Below, piece by piece: positions 18,963 through 27,134 of a stretch of 64,000 nt of DNA. Each line of letters opens with the position of its first letter. The first letter of the stretch is position 1. Made by a program: the position numbers and the translations under genes. The notes beneath the pieces were generated by a model that saw nothing but the letters and a program-made list of their open reading frames with translations, ran no database searches and was not told the origin of the DNA. Where the stretch lies: contig CAWJPW010000003.1 in assembly GCA_963844845.1 (NCBI GenBank), forward strand, positions 744,001 to 808,000, written 5' to 3'. The DNA is from CAWJPW01 sp963844845. GTDB lineage: Bacteria; Acidobacteriota; Thermoanaerobaculia; Thermoanaerobaculales; Sulfomarinibacteraceae.

Positions 18963-19553
18963 ATGCGCCGCTTCGTGACCCTCGCTGCCGTCGTGCCTCT
19001 CGCCCTCGCTGTTGGCTGCGCCAAGGAGAGCCCGCCCCCCCAGTCGAGTCTGGCACCGGTGGCGCCGGTCGCCGACCACGCTCCCGCGAAGATGCCGGTG
19101 ACCGCGGCGGGCCTTACCTTCACCCTCCCTGCCGGCTGGCGGCAGCAGGCCGTGACCTCATCCATGCGTGTGGCCCAGGCCGCCATCCCCGGTTCAGGCG
19201 GCGAGGCGATCCTGACCGTTTTCTACTTCGGCCCCGGCGGAGGCGGCGGAGTCGAGGCGAACCTCGAGCGCTGGGCGGACCAGGTGGAGCCTGCACCGGG
19301 CACCCAGCCAAGCCGCGAGCAGCTGGAGGTGGGCGACCTGCGCGTCTACGTGGTCGACGTTCGTGGCACCCTCAAGCCCAGCGGCATGGGCACCGGTCCG
19401 AGCGAACCGCAGCCTGACGCCCGGCTGCTGGGGGCCGTCGTGGAGGGTCCCGGCGGCCCGTGGTTCTTCAAGGCGACCGGTCCGGACGCCACCCTCGGGC
19501 CGGCCCGGGAGAAGTTCGTCGACCTCCTGCGCAGCCTTCGTGCCGCCTCGTAA
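18963..19553 (+). CDS. Predicted lipoprotein of unknown function
   Basis: Not assigned to a family. 196 residues with a clear lipoprotein signal (MRRFVTLAAVV core, lipobox LAVGC, Cys20), then a Pro/Ala-rich linker to about residue 48. The remaining 150 residues form a compact domain: TFTLPAGWRQQ, an Ile/Val-rich strand around EAILTVFYFGPG, a Gly-rich loop, a segment naming a tryptophan (ERWADQVEP), and a closing helix REKFVDLLRSLRAAS. This pattern is common in lipoproteins of high-G+C environmental bacteria. ATG 18963 follows AAGGGAG by seven bases. It stands between the HD-GYP and glycogen synthase genes and may be a single-gene unit. Confidence 0.7.
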   Translation: MRRFVTLAAVVPLALAVGCAKESPPPQSSLAPVAPVADHAPAKMPVTAAGLTFTLPAGWRQQAVTSSMRVAQAAIPGSGGEAILTVFYFGPGGGGGVEANLERWADQVEPAPGTQPSREQLEVGDLRVYVVDVRGTLKPSGMGTGPSEPQPDARLLGAVVEGPGGPWFFKATGPDATLGPAREKFVDLLRSLRAAS

Positions 19554-19605
19554 CCTCCTTGCGCGGTGAGGGCGCGCTCGTTGACGCCTCATTGCTGATA
19601 CGCTC

Positions 19606-21123
19606 ATGGGGATGAACTCGACCTCACCCGCGTCCCGACCGTCCGACGCCGAGCACCCCCGTGTTCTCCTGTGCACACCAGAGATCACGGAGCTGCCCGA
19701 GGGGATGGGAAACCTCGCCCACGCGGTGGCCGTCAAGGGCGGTGGTCTGGGCGACATCTCGGCGGGCCTCATCGAGCAGCTGCAGCGCAAGGGTCACTTC
19801 GAGATCCATATCGCCATGCCCCTTTACGCCCAGCGCATCAGGAGCCAGCTGCGGCTCTCGGACGCCGAGCTGGGGCGCATGGTGCGGCTGCTGGGCGAGG
19901 AGGGGATCCACCTGATCCGCCATAGCGCCTTCGCCCACACCGGCGTGTACGAGGAGACCGAGCTCCACCCGAGTATTCGCCGCGCCGAGGCTCTTCAGGC
20001 CGGCGTGGTGACGCTGCTCGACTACCTCCAGCCCGAGCTCATCCACTGCAACGACTGGATGACCGGGCTGCTGCCGGCGGCCGCCCGTGCACGGCAGATC
20101 AAGAGCCTCTTCACCCTTCACAACATCTTCACCCAGTACGAGACGCTAGAGAACGTGTACCGCTCCGGGATCGACGTCACCGAGTTCATGAACAACCTGT
20201 ACTACACGCGCTACCCCGGATTCGAGGGCGACGATTGGCGGCGCAACGTGGTGGACTTTACGGCGAGCGGTATCTACGCCGCCGACTGGTTCAACACGGT
20301 GAGCGCCACCTTCCTCGACGAGCTGGTACGAGGAGACCTCCCCGCGCTGGTGCCCGCAGGGGTGCGTGATGCGGTGCGCAAGAAGTACGCGGGGGGGCGG
20401 GCATCGGGCATCCTCAACGCCCCCAACGACTCGGTCAACCCCTCTGTGAGCAGGCACATCACCTGCTTCGACACCGACAGCCTGCCGCAGGGCAAGGCGG
20501 TCAACAAGGAGGACCTCCAGCGTGCGATGGGGCTCCGCCGGGAGCCCGACCGACCGCTGTTGTTCTGGCCCAACCGGCTCTACGAGCAGAAGGGCCCAGA
20601 CCTTCTGCTCGCGGTGGTCCGGCGCTGCCTGACCGAGCTGGGGGCACAGGTGGCAGTGGTGGCGAGCGGGGACGCCAAGGTTGAGCGAGCGCTGGGGGAG
20701 CTGAGTCTGGAGTCGGACGGGCACATGGCCTACCGGCCGTTCCAGGAGTGGCTGTCGGAGCTGGGCAAGGCGGGCAGCGACTTCCTCCTCATGCCGTCGC
20801 GCTATGAGCCGTCCGGCCTGCCCCAGATGGAAGGCCCACGCTACGGCACCCTACCTATCGTAAGGGCCACTGGCGGGCTCCGTGACACCGTGGAGGAGCT
20901 CGATTGGAAGTCGGGCACCGGTAACGGCTTTCTCTTCGAGGACTACAGCGCCTCGGCCCTGCTCCGTGCCATCGGGCGCGCGGTGGCGTTCTACCAGTGC
21001 CCGGTCTCGGTGCGCCTGGAGAACCTTTGTCGCATCCGCGAGGAGAGCCTGCAGCGGTTCAGCTTCGAGCGCACTGCCGGGGAGTACGCTGCTCTCTACG
21101 AGCGCCTGCTGGCGGAGGACTGA
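19606..21123 (+). CDS. Divergent glycogen/starch synthase (GT5 family)
   Basis: Predicted ADP-(or UDP-)glucose glucosyltransferase that extends alpha-1,4-glucan, 505 residues. The N-terminal Rossmann half has the nucleotide-sugar loop as VKGGGLGDISAGL (normally KTGGLGDV), then LIHCNDWMTGLLP and FTLHNIFTQY, matching the HxxDW and TxHN positions of GT5 enzymes. The C-terminal half has PNRLYEQKGPDLL, LLMPSRYEPSGLPQMEG and a PIVRATGGLRDTV-type acceptor loop. The usual GILNGIDxxxWNP is replaced by GILNAPNDSVNP, so substrate choice may differ. It begins ATGGGGATG, so the start could be 19606 or 19612. No other glycogen gene is nearby. Confidence 0.82.
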   Translation: MGMNSTSPASRPSDAEHPRVLLCTPEITELPEGMGNLAHAVAVKGGGLGDISAGLIEQLQRKGHFEIHIAMPLYAQRIRSQLRLSDAELGRMVRLLGEEGIHLIRHSAFAHTGVYEETELHPSIRRAEALQAGVVTLLDYLQPELIHCNDWMTGLLPAAARARQIKSLFTLHNIFTQYETLENVYRSGIDVTEFMNNLYYTRYPGFEGDDWRRNVVDFTASGIYAADWFNTVSATFLDELVRGDLPALVPAGVRDAVRKKYAGGRASGILNAPNDSVNPSVSRHITCFDTDSLPQGKAVNKEDLQRAMGLRREPDRPLLFWPNRLYEQKGPDLLLAVVRRCLTELGAQVAVVASGDAKVERALGELSLESDGHMAYRPFQEWLSELGKAGSDFLLMPSRYEPSGLPQMEGPRYGTLPIVRATGGLRDTVEELDWKSGTGNGFLFEDYSASALLRAIGRAVAFYQCPVSVRLENLCRIREESLQRFSFERTAGEYAALYERLLAED

Positions 21124-21162
21124 TGGAGCGCCACGCAGGCCGGCTCGGGGCGGGGGCCTGAG

Positions 21163-22530
21163 GTGCTGCTCCGGAGGCGCCGCCGGATTGGGGTCACCGG
21201 GCTCGGCAATGCCGGCAAGAGCGTCTTCCTCACCTCGCTGATGAGCCACCTCGAGGAGCATGACCCGGAGCGGCTCCCCCTGGGCCGCGACGGACGGGCC
21301 CAGGTGCGCGCGTTTCGGCGGCTGCCGCTGCCTCCTGGCCAGAACCCGCTGGACTGGGACGCCTGCCGCCGGACCATGGTCGAGGCAGGGCGGTGGCCGG
21401 CCAAGACCGGCGCGAACGCGCACCTGCGCTGCGCCTTCAGCCGATCGGACTGGAGCTATACCGACATCGAGCTGCAGGTATTTGATTTCCCGGGGGAACG
21501 GCTGGCCGACGCTCTCATGCTCGATCGCGATCACGCCGGTTGGTCCGACGCCGTGCTCGCCATGGTCCGCTCTGATCCGCAGGCGGCGGGCCTCGCCGGC
21601 GAGCTGGAGGCTGCCTTGGCCCAGCCCCGGGTGAGCGCTGGCGAGCTGGTGAGCGGCTACCGGCTTCTCCTCGCCCGCCTCGCCCTGAGCTACCGCTCCC
21701 TGGTCACGCCGTCGACCTTCCTGCTCGACGTCGAAGGTCGGATGGCCGAGCTTGGCCGTCCGGAGGTGATCGCCGCGGCACGGCCGGCGGGCTTGGTTGA
21801 CGCCGAACTCGCGCCCGTGCCCACTTTACTGCGTGCGCGCCGTCCTGACCTTGCCCGCCTCTTCGACGCTCGCTACGAGGTCTACGTCCGCCGGGTCGTG
21901 GCGCCGGTGTTCAGAGCGCTCGCGGGCTGCCACCGTCTCCTCGTGCTGGTGGACGTGCCCGGCCTGCTGATGGGCGGCACCGGGCGCTACAACGATCAGA
22001 GGATGGTGCTCAAGCGCCTGTTCGCGTCGCTCGATCCGCGGCGCGGCCTCCCAGAGCGGCTGGCCGGTGCTGCCGCCCGCCTCGTGGCTGGCGACCGACT
22101 TCGGCCGGGCGGTATTACCCGCGTGGCCCTGGTGGCCTCCAAGGCCGATCTGGTGGCGCCGGTCGACCGTGGAAACCTCCTCGCCCTGTTGCGCGACATG
22201 GCCCGGCGTCCCGCTGAGGACGCCAGCTGGCGGGTGGCCTCGTTCACGGCGTCGGCAGTGGTCTCCACCCGCACGGTCGAGGAGGGGGCACGGCTTCTGA
22301 GCGGGAGACCGCTCGTGGACGAGCGGGGCGCGGCACTCGGCCCCGCCGCCGCCCCGCGGACGTTCCACGTGTCGCCGGTGCCGGAGCGCTGGCCGGAGGA
22401 GTGGGAGGCTGGCGCGTTCAGCTTTCCCGACGTCTACCCCGAGGTGCCGAGGCGGATCGACCTGCCGCCGCGGCAGATCGGCCTGGGAGGAGTTCTCGAG
22501 TTCCTCCTGGCCGAGCGGATGCTGGAGTGA
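21163..22530 (+). CDS. ycjX: YcjX-family P-loop NTPase (DUF463)
   Basis: Predicted ATP/GTP-binding protein of 455 residues, YcjX family. The P-loop lies at the N-terminus: RIGVTGLGNAGKSVFLTSL (GxxxxGKS). Family signatures follow: FSRSDWSYTDIELQVFDFPGERLADA, STFLLDVEGRMAELGRPE-type text, and VDVPGLLMGGTGRYND. In enterobacteria ycjX and ycjF belong to the phage-shock regulon and respond to envelope stress; the exact role is unclear. The start is GTG 21163 with a weak ribosome site. The ycjF-like gene begins 8 bp after the stop, the usual pairing. It follows the glycogen synthase gene by 39 bp, perhaps in one transcript. Confidence 0.88.
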   Translation: MLLRRRRRIGVTGLGNAGKSVFLTSLMSHLEEHDPERLPLGRDGRAQVRAFRRLPLPPGQNPLDWDACRRTMVEAGRWPAKTGANAHLRCAFSRSDWSYTDIELQVFDFPGERLADALMLDRDHAGWSDAVLAMVRSDPQAAGLAGELEAALAQPRVSAGELVSGYRLLLARLALSYRSLVTPSTFLLDVEGRMAELGRPEVIAAARPAGLVDAELAPVPTLLRARRPDLARLFDARYEVYVRRVVAPVFRALAGCHRLLVLVDVPGLLMGGTGRYNDQRMVLKRLFASLDPRRGLPERLAGAAARLVAGDRLRPGGITRVALVASKADLVAPVDRGNLLALLRDMARRPAEDASWRVASFTASAVVSTRTVEEGARLLSGRPLVDERGAALGPAAAPRTFHVSPVPERWPEEWEAGAFSFPDVYPEVPRRIDLPPRQIGLGGVLEFLLAERMLE

Positions 22531-22538
22531 GGCCGACC

Positions 22539-23651
22539 ATGGGCGAGGAGGGACGCGTGGGGGACGGTGTGAGCGGCGAGGATCAGCTGCGCGAGGGCGA
22601 CAGTGGCCTCGGCAGACGGGTGGCGCGGCCGGAGGGGAGCCGACTCCTGAGCGCCGCCGAGCAGGAGGCGCCAGATCCGGGCGGACCGGCAGGCGAGGAG
22701 CCGCGGGCGGGTGGCCTACGCCTGCCCGGCTTCCTGTTTGACGCGACCTTCGTGCTGGCGGTGGCGGCGCTGGGTGCGGTGCTGCTGCTCTTCGTCCTCG
22801 CCCAGGCTGCCGCCCTGGCCGAACGCCTCGCCGCCGCGCCACCGTGGCTGCGGTACCCCGGCCTCGCCGCGGTGGGCCTGCTGCTCGTCGTGGTCGTGCT
22901 GGCCGCAGTGCGGCTGGCGTGGCTGTACCTGCGGGTCGGTCACACCGGCCAGGTGGACGTGCGGGCGCTGGCCGACCTGGCCGAGCGCCAGACAATGCGG
23001 CGGTTGGCCCAGGGGCGTTTGGCGGCGGCCGGAGCCCGCTTGCGGCGCTATCTGGAGGGTTACCCGGTTGAGGGTGCCTCGGCGGCGCGGGGCCTGATGG
23101 CGGCGGGGTTCGCCGGTGGCGAGATCGAGCGTCTGCGCAGTCACCGGCGGGTGCTTCTCGACCCCGATCTCGACCCCGGCGCCGAAACCTGGCTGCGCGA
23201 TTTCGAGGGCTCTTTCCAGGCGGTGCTGGATGCTGCGGCGCAGCGGCGAGTACGCGAGGCGGCGCGCTGGGTGGGGGTGAAGACGGCGGTGACGCCTCGG
23301 CTGGTGGACACCGCCATCGTGCTGCATGCGGCGCTACGGCTGGTGGGCGACCTCTGCCGCATCTACCAGCTGCGTCCGGGAGCCATGGGCACGGCGGTTG
23401 TGCTTGGCCGGGCGTTCGTGCTCGCCTACCTCTCCAGCCACATCCAGCAGGCCTCGGAGGACCTCACACGGGATGCCGCCGCCCAGGGGGTGGGGCAGCT
23501 CCTGGAGGGGCTGCCCGAGGGCGTCGGTCAGGTGGGCTCGCGGCTGGCCGGAGTGCTGGCGCCGAAGATGGCCGAGGGCGCCGCCAACGGCATCCTTCTT
23601 TGGCGCCTCGGTACGGCCGCCATCCGTCTTCTCCGACCAGTCGCTGTGTGA
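22539..23651 (+). CDS. YcjF-like membrane protein (DUF697)
   Basis: Membrane partner of YcjX, 370 residues. The first 60 residues are polar and Gly/Glu/Pro-rich, probably disordered; two transmembrane helices follow at about 65-90 and 105-130 (GFLFDATFVLAVAALGAVLL and PGLAAVGLLLVVVVLAAVRL). The C-terminal part is the DUF697 domain: VDTAIVLHAALRLVGDLCRI, followed by GRAFVLAYLSSHIQQASEDL, ending in a hydrophobic segment. ATG 22539 is chosen because it lies 8 bp after the ycjX stop; the frame is open further upstream inside ycjX. No clear ribosome site is seen, so translation is probably coupled to ycjX. Confidence 0.82.
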   Translation: MGEEGRVGDGVSGEDQLREGDSGLGRRVARPEGSRLLSAAEQEAPDPGGPAGEEPRAGGLRLPGFLFDATFVLAVAALGAVLLLFVLAQAAALAERLAAAPPWLRYPGLAAVGLLLVVVVLAAVRLAWLYLRVGHTGQVDVRALADLAERQTMRRLAQGRLAAAGARLRRYLEGYPVEGASAARGLMAAGFAGGEIERLRSHRRVLLDPDLDPGAETWLRDFEGSFQAVLDAAAQRRVREAARWVGVKTAVTPRLVDTAIVLHAALRLVGDLCRIYQLRPGAMGTAVVLGRAFVLAYLSSHIQQASEDLTRDAAAQGVGQLLEGLPEGVGQVGSRLAGVLAPKMAEGAANGILLWRLGTAAIRLLRPVAV

Positions 23652-23989
23652 GTGCTCCGGGGCGAGGGGCTTGGTGTGGCGAGGTCCAGCCACCGGGGCA
23701 CGCCAGCCGCTTCGCGGCCTTCCGGCCACTCGAGTCGGGCCCCGAGCGCACGCGAGCGTGCGCCGGACGCCTCCCTCGCAGCCGGCCGTGGCTGCGCCAC
23801 GGCGCCGTGCCCTGGCGCCGCCACCGCCCCGGAGCACAGGTCCTCCGGCGGGAGTGCCGTCCTTGACGTCTTCCCTGGAGCGCGGTCTCCCTTGCGGCGC
23901 GTTGGCGGGAAACGTCAAGGGGGGCTCCCACGGCCCTTGGCCTTCGGAGTACTGGCCCCAAACAAGCAGGCAGGCGACTCGATCCTTCG
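23652..23989. other. 338-bp intergenic region with GC hairpins
   Basis: No gene is supported between the convergent ycjF-like and acyltransferase genes. Short frames on both strands lack any recognisable protein. Two tight hairpins are visible: GCGCACGC/GCGTGCGC at 23746-23763, and CCGTGG/CCACGG at 23786-23802. They may end transcription from both sides. Confidence 0.55.
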
Positions 23990-24895
23990 TCACGTGGGCG
24001 GCGCGGGCTCGGTCCGCCACCGGCGATGCATCCAGACCCACTGCTCGGGATGGGAGCGGACCTGGGCCTCGATGGCGGCGGTTGCCGCGGTAGTGAGGGC
24101 TGCGACCCGGTCCTCGGAGGATCCGCCGGGATCGGGCAGCGGAGGGTGAACCTCGGCGTGGTGACGGCCGTCGGGAAGGCGGTGGATGAAGGCTGGCACC
24201 ACCGGTACGCCGAGACGCACCGCCAACGTCGCGGCGCCGGTAGGGGTCCAGGCGGGGCGGCCGAAGAAGCTGACGAACGTCGCGGGCACGTCGCGGATGT
24301 CCTGGTCGATGAGCAGCCCGGTCACCCGGTTGGCGAGAAGGGCGCGGGCCAGTGCGCGGCCGGCCGCCGGCCCGCGGACCACGACCTCGGCGCCGAAGCG
24401 GGCCCGCAGCGCAGTGGCGAGATCGTGGAGACGAGGGTCGTAGACCTCGCGCACGGCGATACTCATGGGGATCCCTCCCACTCCGAGACGGGCGTTGAGC
24501 AGCTCCCAGTTGCCGCAGTGCCCGGTCACCAGGACCGCGCCGCGGCCGGCTGAGCGGGCGTCCGCCAGGTGGCGGTCACCGCTCAGCGTGGCGAGCTCGG
24601 CTACGCGCGCGGCTGATGCCCGCCAGAGCCATATCACTTCGGCCAGGTTGAGGCCGAGATGGCGGGCGCTGGCGCGCAGCAGCCGCTCCCTGGCGGGCTC
24701 GTCCAGCCCGGGAAAGGCGATGGCGAGGTGGGCGCGCGCCCGGGCTCCGTCGGTGGCGGCCAGCGTCAGCGCGAGTCGGCCGGCGGCTGCGCCCAACGGT
24801 CGGAGCAACTGCAAGCCGAGGTGGCCTCCGATGGCGAGGAGTGCGCGGAACGGGTAGTAGACCAGGTCATGGCGCAGACGGTGGCGCGCGGACAT
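23990..24895 (-). CDS. LpxL/HtrB-type lipid A acyltransferase family protein
   Basis: Membrane-bound acyltransferase that transfers a secondary acyl chain to lipid A or a related lipid, 301 residues. The catalytic HX4E motif is present as GHCGNWELLNA near residue 135. Family features around it: RAHLAIAFPGLDEPARERLL before it and LLIDQDIRDVPATFVSFFG, PVVPAFIHRLPDG and HPEQWVWMHRRW after it. The N-terminus has one hydrophobic anchor (about 15-35) and a very basic start. The start ATG 24895 leaves about 125 bp to the divergent DegV-fusion gene, enough for both promoters. Supports an outer membrane with lipid A. Exact acyl position cannot be told. Confidence 0.88.
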   Translation of the reverse strand: MSARHRLRHDLVYYPFRALLAIGGHLGLQLLRPLGAAAGRLALTLAATDGARARAHLAIAFPGLDEPARERLLRASARHLGLNLAEVIWLWRASAARVAELATLSGDRHLADARSAGRGAVLVTGHCGNWELLNARLGVGGIPMSIAVREVYDPRLHDLATALRARFGAEVVVRGPAAGRALARALLANRVTGLLIDQDIRDVPATFVSFFGRPAWTPTGAATLAVRLGVPVVPAFIHRLPDGRHHAEVHPPLPDPGGSSEDRVAALTTAATAAIEAQVRSHPEQWVWMHRRWRTEPAPPT

Positions 24896-24993
24896 GAGCG
24901 AAGTGTAACGCAGCGCTCGGTTGGCCCCGGGAGCATCGCCGGGGTCGTTCGGCAGTCGCAGAATCGCGGTCCAAGTGCTGATCTGTCAGCGTG

Positions 24994-24999
24994 TATACT
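24994..24999 (+). promoter_or_regulatory. Candidate -10 box for the DegV-fusion gene
   Basis: TATACT lies 24 bases before the GTG at 25023, with a strong AAGGAGGAGG ribosome site in between. No good -35 box is seen at 16-18 bases, so the promoter may need an activator. Confidence 0.35.
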
Positions 25000-25022
25000 G
25001 GCGCGGGAAGGAGGAGGACGCC

Positions 25023-26867
25023 GTGCCGCAGACGCCCGTTGTGCTCGTGGCCGATAGCTCCGCAGAACGACGCCGCACCCTTGGTTTGGCCCTGTACGAG
25101 GGCGGCTACGAGGTCATCAATGCGGTGAACGGCGAGGAAGCACTGCGCTTTACCGCCGGTCTCAACCCAACCCTCACCATGGTGCACACGGGTCTCGAGG
25201 GCCTCGACCCTGACGAGCTGCGTCGCAGGGTGGCAGCCACAGGCCTCGAGGTCCCCCCGTTCCTTGTTCTCTTCGACGATCCATCCCAGGCTGCCGAGGA
25301 CCCCCCCGACGCGGTCTACTACCTCTCCTCCACCGAGCTCGAACCGCAGCGGCTGCTGCAACAGGTGCGCCTCCTGCTGTTGGGCCGCGAGATCGGTGGT
25401 GACCTCTCCGATACCATCGATGTCCTCTATGGCGACTTCACGCGCATTCCCTTCGGCGACCTCCTGCGCGTTCTCGCCAAGCACGTCATCACCGGGCACG
25501 TGACAGTGGCGGTTGGTCCCTCCCCCGGAGTGTGGTTCAACGACGGCGAGGTCGTGGGAGCGCACTGGGGCAGCCTCGGGGGGCGCAAGGCGTTCAACCG
25601 CATCGCCGCACTGCGCACGGGCGGGTTTACTCTCACCCTCGAGACGCCACCCGAGGGGCGTACCATCGACGCGGATCTCGCCAGCCTGGTGAGCGACGCC
25701 CTCGACGAGCGCATGCAGCTGGAGGAGGCGTACCGCCGGCTCCCGTCCCTCGCCGCCAAGGTGACGGTGAAGATGGGCGAGGACTTCTTCTCCATCCAGT
25801 TCTCGTCCCTCGAGCGCGAGATTCTCACCATGGTTCAACGCGCGCGCAATCTCGGCGAGCTCATCGACCGCGTCGCTGCCACCGACGCCGTGGTGCTGCA
25901 GATCGTCGAGGGCCTGGTGCAGCGCGGAATCCTGGTGCTGACCGAGCCGGAGCAGGTCGTGCACGTGGTCACAGACTCCACGGGAGACCTGCTCCCCTCG
26001 CTGGTGCGGCGGATGCAGATCACAGTGGTGCCGCTGTCGGTGCTCTTCGGCAAGTCGGTGTTCAAGGACGGCATCGACCTGCAGCCCGACCAGTTCTACG
26101 CCAAGCTCCGGGAGTCGACGGCTCTTCCCTCCACCAGCCCGCCAACCAAGGGCGAGTTCCTGCAGGCTTACCGTCGACTGATAGGCAGCGGCGACATCCT
26201 CTCCATCCACATCTCGGGCAAGCTCTCGAAGACGCCTGTACACGCGGCGGCAGCCGCCGCGGACGGGAGTGGCGAGTTCAAGCAGCTTCGCGACGAGACG
26301 GGTATGCCCGGCACGCCGATAGTGAGGGTGGTGGACTCATGGCAGACGTCGGTGGGGCTCGGCATGCTGACGGTGTTCGCCCGCCGGCTCGCCAGCCGTG
26401 GACTCGGCGTGGACGAGATTGCCGATCGCCTGGAAGGATTCCGCGACCGTGGTCACCTGCTGTTCATCGTCGACACCCTGGAGTACCTGCAGAAGGGCGG
26501 CCGCATCGGCAAGGCGCAGGCGTGGTTGGGCGGGTTGCTGGGGATCAAGCCGATCCTGGGCTTGGTGAACGGCGAGGTGACGCCGGTGGACCGGGTGCGC
26601 GGCGGACGCAAGACGCACGCGCGCCTGCTCGAGATCGCGCATGAGCACGTCGATGCGAAACGACCGATATTCGCCGCCGTGGCGCACTCGTCGGCGCCGA
26701 AGTGGGCGGGCCGTCTCCGCGAGCTGCTCAGCCAGAGCTTCAAGGTGGTGGAGGTGCTCGACGGCGAGATCGGCCCGGTAGTGGGGACGCACGTGGGTCC
26801 GGGCTGCGTCGGTGCGTTCTTCTTCCAGCCAACGCCGGAGGAGCTGGAGCTCTTGAAACCTGAGTGA
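25023..26867 (+). CDS. REC-like / DUF4388 / DegV fusion protein
   Basis: Three-part protein of 614 residues. Residues 1-118 fold like a response-regulator receiver (VVLVADSSAERRRTLGLALY) but the phospho-acceptor Asp is replaced (TLTMVHTGLEG) and the switch Lys is missing, so it is probably a pseudo-receiver. Residues 125-215 match DUF4388 (GDFTRIPFGDLLRVLAKH, VWFNDGEVVGAHWG). Residues 315-610 are a DegV fatty-acid-binding domain: VTDSTGDLLPSL, ALPSTSPPTKGEFL, SIHISGKLSKT and EYLQKGGRIGKAQAWLGGLL. DegV/FakB proteins carry fatty acids to a kinase; no fakA is nearby. GTG 25023 follows AAGGAGGAGG. The fusion suggests lipid-dependent signalling. Confidence 0.85.
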   Translation: MPQTPVVLVADSSAERRRTLGLALYEGGYEVINAVNGEEALRFTAGLNPTLTMVHTGLEGLDPDELRRRVAATGLEVPPFLVLFDDPSQAAEDPPDAVYYLSSTELEPQRLLQQVRLLLLGREIGGDLSDTIDVLYGDFTRIPFGDLLRVLAKHVITGHVTVAVGPSPGVWFNDGEVVGAHWGSLGGRKAFNRIAALRTGGFTLTLETPPEGRTIDADLASLVSDALDERMQLEEAYRRLPSLAAKVTVKMGEDFFSIQFSSLEREILTMVQRARNLGELIDRVAATDAVVLQIVEGLVQRGILVLTEPEQVVHVVTDSTGDLLPSLVRRMQITVVPLSVLFGKSVFKDGIDLQPDQFYAKLRESTALPSTSPPTKGEFLQAYRRLIGSGDILSIHISGKLSKTPVHAAAAAADGSGEFKQLRDETGMPGTPIVRVVDSWQTSVGLGMLTVFARRLASRGLGVDEIADRLEGFRDRGHLLFIVDTLEYLQKGGRIGKAQAWLGGLLGIKPILGLVNGEVTPVDRVRGGRKTHARLLEIAHEHVDAKRPIFAAVAHSSAPKWAGRLRELLSQSFKVVEVLDGEIGPVVGTHVGPGCVGAFFFQPTPEELELLKPE

Positions 26868-27134
26868 CCCCAGCCTGCAGCGGGGAGCGACCGTCGACTG
26901 CGGCCGCAGGTCCGCCGGCCAGGGCGGTGCTACTCCCGGCGACGGCGGCCGGCGTCCGAGGCGGCCGCAGCGGTCAGCGGCAGCATCCGGGGCGGCGGCG
27001 GTGGTCAGGGACAACGGTCGGCGGCGGCGTGTGCGGGGCGAAGTGTCTCCCGGCTTCCGCCGGCGGCCGAGGGTGGGTGGGCCTTTTACTCTTTTCTCTT
27101 CACTCTTCACCTTCGAGAGCCACCGCGGACCTGC
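26868..27134. other. Intergenic region with pyrimidine-rich tract
   Basis: Between two convergent genes. The first 200 bases are extremely G+C-rich with many GCCGCC/GGCGGC stretches able to pair. At 27082-27114 the composition flips to a C/T run containing repeated CTCTTCAC-like units. On the plus strand GC structure followed by a T-rich tract resembles a loose terminator for the DegV-fusion gene. Confidence 0.4.
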
